In this document: positions 57,236 to 64,000 of the stretch, piece by piece
Layout: each line of letters begins with the position of its first letter
Numbering within the stretch: position 1 is the first letter of the stretch
Assembly (NCBI GenBank): GCA_010093485.1
Contig: MU001492.1
Coordinates: forward strand, 522,228 to 586,227
Length of the DNA: 64,000 nt
DNA from: Karstenula rhodostoma CBS 690.94
Lineage: Eukaryota; Ascomycota; Dothideomycetes; Pleosporales; Didymosphaeriaceae
Direction: 5' to 3'
Made by a program: the position numbers and the translations under genes
Notes under the pieces: generated by a model
The model's database searches: none
Told to the model about the DNA's origin: nothing
Seen by the model: the letters and a program-made list of their open reading frames with translations, nothing else

Positions 57236-58409
57236 ATGCATCGTCCCAGCTTCCCGCCCACCAACTCCAACTTGCTGCAGAACAAGAGTCCCGATCGCAT
57301 CAAGTATCTCGTCAATGGTGATCATGAGCATCACCTCGCCAGCACCGTACGCCTATACGACAATGACAACACCATAACACGGTTTATCCGCTGGATAAAA
57401 AAAGGCAACCAGACCATACCGTCCGACCGCGTACCACTCGTGATCGATTACGACATCTTTTCGACGGCTGAAAGTGGTGGAACAATCGAATCGAAATATG
57501 GTCGATACAAAGAGGTCCTGGGGTGGGGATCGTCCTCCACGGTCAAGATGGCCTACAAACCCAATCCGCACCACGGCCCGAAAGGGTACACTTACGCTGT
57601 AAAAGCATTCCGCCAACGCGCCAACGAATCACAGAATGCATACCACAAGCGGGCATCGGCAGAGTTCTGCATCGCAACGACCCTGCAGCACAAGAACATA
57701 GTTCACACGATAGACCTTCTGAGCGACGACCATGGCCGCATGTGTCAAGTTATGGAGTTCTGTGCTGCGGGTGACCTGTGCGCGCTGCTCATATCTGTAG
57801 GAAAGCTCGACGAAACAGAGGCAGATTGCTTATTCAAACAACTCATTCGCGGCGTTGCATATTGCCATCAGACGGGAGTCGTTCACCGGGACTTGAAGCC
57901 TGAGAATATACTGTTGACGACAACGGGATGCCTCAAAATATCGGATTTCGGAATAGCAGAGTGCGTGCAGTACGCATGGGAAAAGACAAGTCATCGTTCA
58001 AAAGGATTGCAAGGCAGCAAGCCTTACATGGCACCCGAAATCTACATCACCAAGCACTTTGACGCGAGGGCCATCGACGTTTGGGCCACAGGCATCATGT
58101 ATGTTGCCATGCGGACAGCACGATTGATGTGGACCAAAGCCGAAGATACAGACAGCATGTTCAAAAAATTCAAGCTCAGCTGCGGGTCCGGCGAAGGGTA
58201 TCGTCCAATTGAACAGTTCGAAGGTGTAAGTGGACAAGTTCGTAAGCAATCACGTCCGCTAACCACGCTGTTGCCAGGCACACCGGCGACAGCTTCTATA
58301 TTCGAGCCTACAGACAGACCCTCAGAAGAGGATAAACAGCTCAGAGATCCTGAATTCTCAATGGCTCTCGGATATTGTGGTTTGTAAAGCCGGACAGCGC
58401 GGATATTGA
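57236..58409 (+). CDS. Serine/threonine kinase, HAL4/SAT4-like
   Basis: Exons 57236-58225 and 58278-58409 encode 373 aa. All kinase subdomains are present: glycine loop LGWGSSSTVKMAY, lysine in YTYAVKAF, catalytic VVHRDLKPENILL, DFGIAE, and GSKPYMAPEIY. The 52-nt intron (GTAAGT...TTGCCAG, branch GCTAAC) precedes the final exon, which supplies subdomain XI: RRQLLYSSLQTDPQKRINSS and LNSQWLSDIVVC. Without splicing the protein would end in an unrelated tail. The overall form is that of the fungal HAL4/SAT4/NPR kinase group, which regulates ion transporters and nutrient permeases at the plasma membrane; the assignment within the group is tentative. The N-terminal regulatory part is short, about 85 residues. 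Confidence 0.87.
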
Positions 58410-58742
58410 TGTATCGTGTGAAATAACTGGGATGGTCACCTTACGGCACGTTGCACTTTGAGCCTTCATTTTTCCCATGTCCCTAGTTTTGTTCTGCACA
58501 TCTCTGGTGCTGATAGCTAGACGGGTAGCATGCTCCAATCACACCCTAGATGAAGAAATAAGAAAGGCTTTGTGGAGGTACGCACTATCGATGCTCCAAC
58601 GTTTGGGTTGTTGGGCTCCAACCTCACCGGGCTCCACGCGATCTTGAACCATAGATATTCGCCCTGCGTATCAAGAAACGAAGCGTAAATTTGTTCCTCA
58701 TAAATCCCGTCAATCATCTGCACATCCTCCACCATCACCGTC
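58410..58742. other. Intergenic
   Basis: 333 bases between the kinase stop and the next plus-strand start. Nothing recognised beyond 3' and 5' flanking sequence. Confidence 0.5.
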
Positions 58743-60664
58743 ATGTCTTCAGAAACAAGATTCACCGCCTCCAGAAGCCTTGGGCGCAGCTCCATTCCGA
58801 TAACAATCTCCGCACAGCCTACTCGCACTGCTCCAGAACCTGGGCTCAACAATTTCGCTCCGCACAAAAACAATGCAGAAAACGACAAATTTGTGTACAC
58901 TGATGGCGATGTCCAAGAGCACCCTCCGGAGGGCAACGCTACGCCTATTATTGCGTTACCCGGTGACAATGCGACCAACAGAGCGGTGAAAGCATACTTG
59001 TTGGATGTGCTCACCAAAACAGGCTGGGGGCTGGCTCTTGAGTCCGCGCAAGAAATCCGTGCTACGATAAACAGTTTCGTCGGCAACGGCTGGGCGCTGC
59101 GGAACCGGTACGTAGACAACACACTGCATAACATCTGCCCTCTCCATATTACCGCCATCGAAGACGGGGTTGCGATCAAGCGCAAGGTCAGTGCGAGTGT
59201 GCGTTCAAATATCGGCAAATGCATCATGCGCGAGATGGAGCGGTACTTCGAGGGGGAAGACCAGGCACGGGTCAATCCGCAGAATGCTAGTGATGGAGGG
59301 AATACTTTGGTGAACGGTTCAAGAGACTCTGGTACCAGTATTAGACGGCCGTGCCATGGCGCTGCGGAGCAGATTGAAACGCAGCAGTTCAGAAAACGCC
59401 TGCAAAGTAGAGCGACCTTGCCGGACGAGTGGATGAGTGAAAGTCTACGCACCAGGACGCAGTACGTAGAGTGACACCATGCTTGCGCTTCGCATATACT
59501 GACAGGGACAGATCTCGCCTCAGTCAATACTCGGAGGATCAGCCACCACCAAGGCCCAGGCCAATCCGAATCAAGTATCAGCCCGTATACATCAGCAAGA
59601 CCTCTGCCTACCCTATGCTGGTAGATGTCACCAACAAGCCCCAGCGGACCAAAAGCGTCAAAGGCATCGAAAACACAAGTCATAACAGCTTGCAGCCGGG
59701 GGGACGACAAACAGCCAGTGGAACCGGCAACGTGCGAACGTCGACATACAAGCGCGACTCCTTCTTGAATCCGTATTATACGATTCCGGGTTCGTCATTG
59801 CCACGCCCTGCAAGCTCTCTTGTATTCAGATCTGTTTCACGAGCAGCATTTACAAGGCACCCCACACAACCCACACAAGAGAGTAAACCCGCGCAAAACC
59901 TCGTCAGCGATACGAGTCACCTGGCTTCGTCCACCACTCCGGCTTCAGACGCTCCAGCGAACGATGAATTGACATTACAAACTGAAGTCAGAGAGCTCGA
60001 TGACAGCGCAAACGAGGATGTGGGAGCCACCGCACACGCGACAGCTCCTAACACAGATGACCACAGCGACACAGCGAACATCGCTGTGACCGACGAGCAT
60101 AGGGCCATCGCCGGTTCAGATGATAAACAGAACACCGGCGACGCAGCGAACGCCACTGAGACTGACACGCATCCGACAACCGCCAGTCACGATGATAACA
60201 AAACCACCGACAACGACACTCCGCTCTTCTCCACCAAAGAATATACAAAGCTGCCGCGAACGCGACGACCAATATCTCCCGAGCTCGAATACTGGATCCA
60301 GACTCTCCCACCGCTAGGACCCCAACCTATGACCCTTCCACCCTCTCCTCCAAACGTCTACAAGGACGTCCCGGCAGAGCTCGATACGATGGCACCTGGA
60401 TTGCTTGTCTATGGACCCGATGAATATGGTGATATTGCCACGATAAACGACATCCCTGTAGGTAGCAAGACGAGAAAGATAGCTGAGCGGGAGGTAGAAG
60501 AGGCACGTGCACGGACGGAAGAAGCGACGGCGGTGAGGCAGCAGGTCGCGTTGACAAAGGGCAAGGGAGGGCTGAGGAAGTGGTTTAGAAGGGTTTGGGG
60601 GAAGATCAGAAGGCGCAGGCACGGGAGGCCGTCCGTAGTGGCTCACGGAACGGAAGGGGGTTAG
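58743..60664 (+). CDS. Unknown low-complexity protein, basic C-terminus
   Basis: Exons 58743-59461 and 59506-60664, joined by a 44-nt intron (GTACGT...GACAG), encode 625 aa; the junction reads RTRTQ|DRSRLSQYSED. I do not recognise a family. Residues about 75-180 look globular (AVKAYLLDVLTKTGWGLALESAQEIRAT, quoted in part as TKTGWGLALESAQ; NNICPLHITAIE-like HNICPLHITAIED; RSNIGKCIMREMERYFEG). The middle is Ser/Thr/Asp/Asn-rich low complexity with repeated TAxAT/DTA patterns. The C-terminus has a helical EREVEEARARTEEATA segment and a strongly basic end (RKWFRRVWGKIRRRRHGRP) that could bind nucleic acid or membrane. An antisense frame of 397 codons covers the 5' half; I favour the plus strand because of the splice junction and amphipathic content. 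Confidence 0.6.
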
Positions 60665-61530
60665 ACTGTGGTGAGGATGGAAGTGCGGACCCTAAAGTGT
60701 GTGGTGGCGGGGGGCAGGAGAATGTGGTGGGTTCACGGTATACATTCTTGCGATACTGGTACGGTTCTAGAAGGTACGCGCATACGTAGTACCGTAGAAG
60801 GTGGCATAGAAGGACTACGGCGTCTTTTCGCAGCGATCAAGGAGGCTAGCTCTTGTAGAAAAGTGGAGATTTCTCACAAGTGCGATCATAGTAGGGTAAT
60901 TATGATACGTTCTAGGTTGCCACTGCCGGCGTAGTTCTTATCTATATGCTAATTTCTAGGGTGTCGCGTTCGCGCGTCATCTTAGTGTCCTAAAAGAATC
61001 AACGCGAGGAGCTATACATTTGTTAGTTCAATTGACGTGCACAGCGTAGTGGAGATTTTTGAAAGGATCGAGACTGCGTGCCTGCTGTCGGACAATGTTC
61101 AGCGGGCGGCAAGCGTGCAAAAGATTAGAATATTGTCTCGATTTCCTAGTTGGGTAGTGCGTGATTGCTCGTGCGGTGTTGGCCTTGCGCTAGTTTGTGC
61201 ATCTGGGCTGACTTACCGGCGGAAGGCGCAGAATCTCACTGCCCGCTATCGGCACAAACTCGACGTCTCCCCACACATCAGACAATACTGGGGTGGGATG
61301 ACAGGCGCACGTTCTTTTTCACAGTGTGATTTAGAGGCGAAACCGGAGAAGCATGGTCTCGCCTTGTCTAACCGTGGTTAGCGCGCAAGCTACATCGTTC
61401 TCCACCTGCGGCTTCCGTCGGCACGGATTTTGGTCGCGCGTTGCACCATGGTTTGCGCAATAAGTCACGGGTACATATTTGAAGAGGTCAAAAGCTCCCT
61501 CTCGCTCGCCATCATCTCTCTACTCACATC
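60665..61530. other. Intergenic, upstream of PUT1
   Basis: 866 bases with no supported gene. The right end holds the PUT1 promoter. A short palindromic CGGCTTCCG occurs near 61408, but it does not match the CGG-N10-CCG spacing of Put3-type sites. Nothing else seen. Confidence 0.5.
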
Positions 61531-62956
61531 ATGTCTTCACGGATTGTCACACGGGCGCGGCCCGTGGCCGTACCACGCATGAATGCGTGCACTCGTTTGT
61601 CTACCACATCTGCTACTTCACCATTTCGCCGGAAAGAGACACCCGTACAACCAGTAGTACACAAACAAACACGGAATCGAGTGTTCAAGGAATTGCCACT
61701 GTCCGACCTCGTCCGCACACTATCCGTCCTCTCCGTTGCCGCACTCCCAGCTCCTCTCCTCTCAGCCATCATCGGCTTCGTACGAAGATACAGCAGCACT
61801 ATTGTCTCATCACGGATTCTATCATGGCCTATCCGACAGACCTTCTACAAGGCCTTCTGCGTCGGCGAGAACAAGTCCGAGATTGCCGCGAACATCGCCA
61901 CTCTTCGCACCCGGGGCATCAACGGCGTGGTCCTCTCTTTTGCACGCGAGGCGAAGCTGGACGGCCACGAAACAGACTCAGTATCCGGAAGTGAGGATGT
62001 AGCGTTGAAGAGCTGGGTGGCGTCCAACATCGAAACCATCTCGCAGGTCAGCTCGAGCGATTACATCGCGGTGAAATTCACAGGCGCTGGCGCCAAAGCC
62101 GTGCAGGCGATGCAGAACTTCAAGTACACGGATTCCACCATGGTCGATGGCTTGACGGCGCTCAAAGAAGGCATGTTCGAGCTGTGCGAGTTCGCAAAGC
62201 AGCGGGGCGTCAAGGTCATGGTCGACGCCGAGTCGTCGCTGCACCAGCCTGCAATCGACTACCTCACGCTGGAAGCAATGGCCAAATACAACACCGACGG
62301 CAGCGCTCTCGTCTTCAACACCTACCAGATGTGAGTTTTACCTTCACTGCCATATCTACTCCCAACTAATCAACCCCCACAGGTACCTCAAAGCCTCCCT
62401 CGACAACCTAAAGTCACACCTCCAGCTAGCCAGCACAAAGGGCTACACCATGGGCGTCAAGCTTGTGCGCGGCGCCTACATCTACGTCGAGCCTGACCGG
62501 TCCAACCTCATCCAGGACACCAAGCCTGACACCGACCACGCCTACGACGCCGCCGTCGACCTGCTCCTCCGCGGCACACACACCACTCCCGAGCAGCCCT
62601 GGACCGCAGAGGTCATGCTCGCAACCCACAACACGGAGAGCGTCGACACTGCCATGGAACTGTTCCGCTCGCGGCCCGCTGGAAAGCAGCCCGTGCAGAA
62701 CCTCGTCTTTGCCCAGTTGATGGGCATGGCGGATGAGATCTCGATGAAGCTTGCGAGCGAGATCAAGGCCATCTCTGCAGAGACCAAGTCGAACGATGTC
62801 AGTGTGTACAAGTACAGCGTGTGGGGGTCGCTGGAGGACTGCTTGTTGTATATGCTGCGCAGGGCCGAGGAGAACCAGGATGCCGCGGTGAGGAGCAGAG
62901 TTACGGCGAGCCTGATGCTGGGCGAGATTGGGAACCGCATTGCGTTTTGGAGATAG
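61531..62956 (+). CDS. PUT1: Proline dehydrogenase, mitochondrial
   Basis: Exons 61531-62330 and 62383-62956, with a 52-nt intron, encode 457 aa. The enzyme oxidises proline to pyrroline-5-carboxylate with FAD in the mitochondrial inner membrane, the first step of proline use. An Arg-rich, acid-free N-terminus (MSSRIVTRARPVAVPR) is a good mitochondrial presequence. Core motifs are KVMVDAESSLHQPAIDYL, TYQMYLKASLDNLKSH, GVKLVRGAYIYVE, MLATHNTESV, QLMGMADEIS and the final YKYSVWGSLEDCLLYMLRRAEEN (quoted in part). The ATG codon of TYQM is split by the intron. Length is as expected for fungal Put1. FAD links it functionally, though not necessarily by control, to FAD1 about 9 kb away. Confidence 0.95.
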
Positions 62957-63232
62957 TATGATACCAAGATAATGATCTGATGAATAACAATGTTAAACAA
63001 GTAAAATATGAACTGTGCAAACTTGTTGGTTGATGTGAGGAGTAAAGATTAGATATATTTAACAGTGCCTGCTGTTCTGATGTAGTGCATCGATGCTATT
63101 ATATAAGTCTATTAATGCCGTTGTCTAAGTCCAAATGCCGATGCCATGCCAGAAAGTCGACTCAACCCTAACGCCATCGCTATGCACGATTAACTCTCCC
63201 TCCACAAACCCAGTCCTTCAAAAGAAAGATGC

Positions 63233-64000
63233 CTAAACCCCCTCACTATCCTCTTTCTTCTTCTCCTCCTCCTCACCCCCGCTCCCCTCCCGAGTCCCCA
63301 AACTCTCCACATCTCCTTCACTCCCACCCCCAACCCGATAGCTCCCGGGCCCCTCCGCCCCATCCGGAACATGGAACCTCAGATCCACACGCATAATAGC
63401 ATACATATACACAACCAGCACCTCAATCCCGAAATCCATAAAGTAGAACCACCCCTTATGAAACCTCGCCGGCTCGGGCTGCGACAGCGGCACAGGCGTC
63501 ATCCACGACGTGCCCGCGCGATACGCCGCACCGAGACAGCACAGCGCCGCGCCCGTCAGCAGCACCGCCACCTTCGTCCTATGGCGGCCCTGGCCGAACT
63601 TATCGACCTCCCGCTTCGACGCGCCGGACAGCGCTATGAGCGGGATCGGCAGGAACGACACGACGGCGAAGAGCGTCACGCCGTAGAGCTGCAGCGCGCG
63701 GTCGATGGTCTTTGTGCGCGGGCGCAGCGTGTAGAAGCTCTGCACGACGGAGGTGATGACGATGGCGAGGGTGAAGACGACGATGGCGTAGAGGGCTTTG
63801 AAGAACCAGCGGGTCGACGCCTGCCAGCCGAAGGGGTGGTGCGCGCGTAGGATGCGCTGCGCCCAGATGAGGTTGATGATGAAGACGAGGAGGATGCCGG
63901 CTGCGACGAAGATTTGGGCGGCGATGGCGAGGCGGATGTTCGTCGGGAGGGAGATGGAGGCGATGCGGAGTATGCATGTTGTTACTCGAGACGTGCAGAA
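63233..64000 (-). CDS. DUF3112-like multispanning membrane protein (5' truncated by window)
   Basis: An open frame of 255 codons runs from the stop at 63233 to the window edge, so the start is missing. Helices are visible in order: LAIAAQIFVAAGILLVFIIN, FFKALYAIVVFTLAIVITSV, LYGVTLFAVVSFLPIPLIAL, KVAVLLTGAALCCLGAAYRAG and YFMDFGIEVLVVYMYAIM. The segment LIWAQRILRAHHPFGW between the first two is typical of a fungal family annotated as DUF3112, whose function is unknown. The C-terminal tail is hydrophilic, Gly/Glu/Lys rich and probably cytosolic. High GC gives long shadow frames on the other strand, which I discount. An upstream exon outside the window is likely. Confidence 0.75.
   Translation of the reverse strand, partial: FCTSRVTTCILRIASISLPTNIRLAIAAQIFVAAGILLVFIINLIWAQRILRAHHPFGWQASTRWFFKALYAIVVFTLAIVITSVVQSFYTLRPRTKTIDRALQLYGVTLFAVVSFLPIPLIALSGASKREVDKFGQGRHRTKVAVLLTGAALCCLGAAYRAGTSWMTPVPLSQPEPARFHKGWFYFMDFGIEVLVVYMYAIMRVDLRFHVPDGAEGPGSYRVGGGSEGDVESLGTREGSGGEEEEKKKEDSEGV

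Noticed and set aside
58517..59710. 397-codon minus-strand frame
   Set aside because: Overlaps the spliced plus-strand gene almost completely, has no motif and reads as a Cys/Leu/Ser-rich mixture typical of an antisense shadow.
1..64000. CRISPR arrays, rRNA genes, integrons, bacterial operons
   Set aside because: None seen; the window is eukaryotic with spliced genes throughout.

Overview
The window is eukaryotic nuclear DNA from a filamentous ascomycete (Pezizomycotina). Spliceosomal introns are short (mostly 44-60 nt) with GT(A/G)xGT donors, CTAAC-like branch points and CAG/TAG acceptors. The genes encode fungal families: RTA1, SNG1, GH7 cellobiohydrolase, a HAL/SAT4-type kinase and a PigL_N-type ankyrin protein. 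The form of several proteins (GH7, TYW1, MET5) suggests Dothideomycetes; that placement is inference. There are no rRNA or tRNA genes, operons or CRISPR arrays that I can see. All gene models below were built by reading splice junctions by hand; every complete model gives a coding length divisible by three.

Left part (0.5-13 kb): a fatty-acid-hydroxylase-family membrane protein; a divergent pair RPL6 / RPN13; a small Cys-containing protein carrying a coding minisatellite; a divergent pair prolyl-tRNA synthetase / TCP1 (CCT alpha); and an RTA1-family membrane protein. Next, at 13.3-14.8 kb, is a secreted GH7 cellobiohydrolase with a TATA box, a cluster of CreA-type sites and a probable GC-AG intron, in front of a gene-free 2.9 kb.

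Middle (17.7-39.3 kb): a coiled-coil protein of unknown role, a PEP-mutase/isocitrate-lyase-family enzyme, an unknown conserved-looking protein, then a dense housekeeping block: LIA1 (deoxyhypusine hydroxylase), RPA12 (RNA polymerase I subunit), SCC2/MIS4 (cohesin loader, 1813 aa), a broken SNG1-like gene disrupted by a 135-bp solo LTR with a perfect 5-bp target duplication, a 2EXR/F-box-like protein, MLH1 and NBP35.

Right part (40-64 kb): a PigL_N plus ankyrin protein with a Cys-rich centre; a 4.7-kb stretch without a convincing gene; MET5 (sulfite reductase beta subunit) divergent from FAD1 (FAD synthase), which converges on TYW1 (wybutosine synthase); a SAT4/HAL-type kinase; a low-complexity unknown protein; PUT1 (proline dehydrogenase); and a 5'-truncated multispanning membrane protein at the window end. 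MET5 and TYW1 both carry flavodoxin-like domains and Fe-S clusters and flank the FAD synthase gene; NBP35, the cytosolic Fe-S scaffold, is 8 kb away.

I found no wholly new system. The best-supported unusual items are the solo-LTR gene disruption, the GC-AG intron in the cellulase gene, the flavin/Fe-S neighbourhood, the NACHT-less PigL_N/ankyrin protein and the coding minisatellite.
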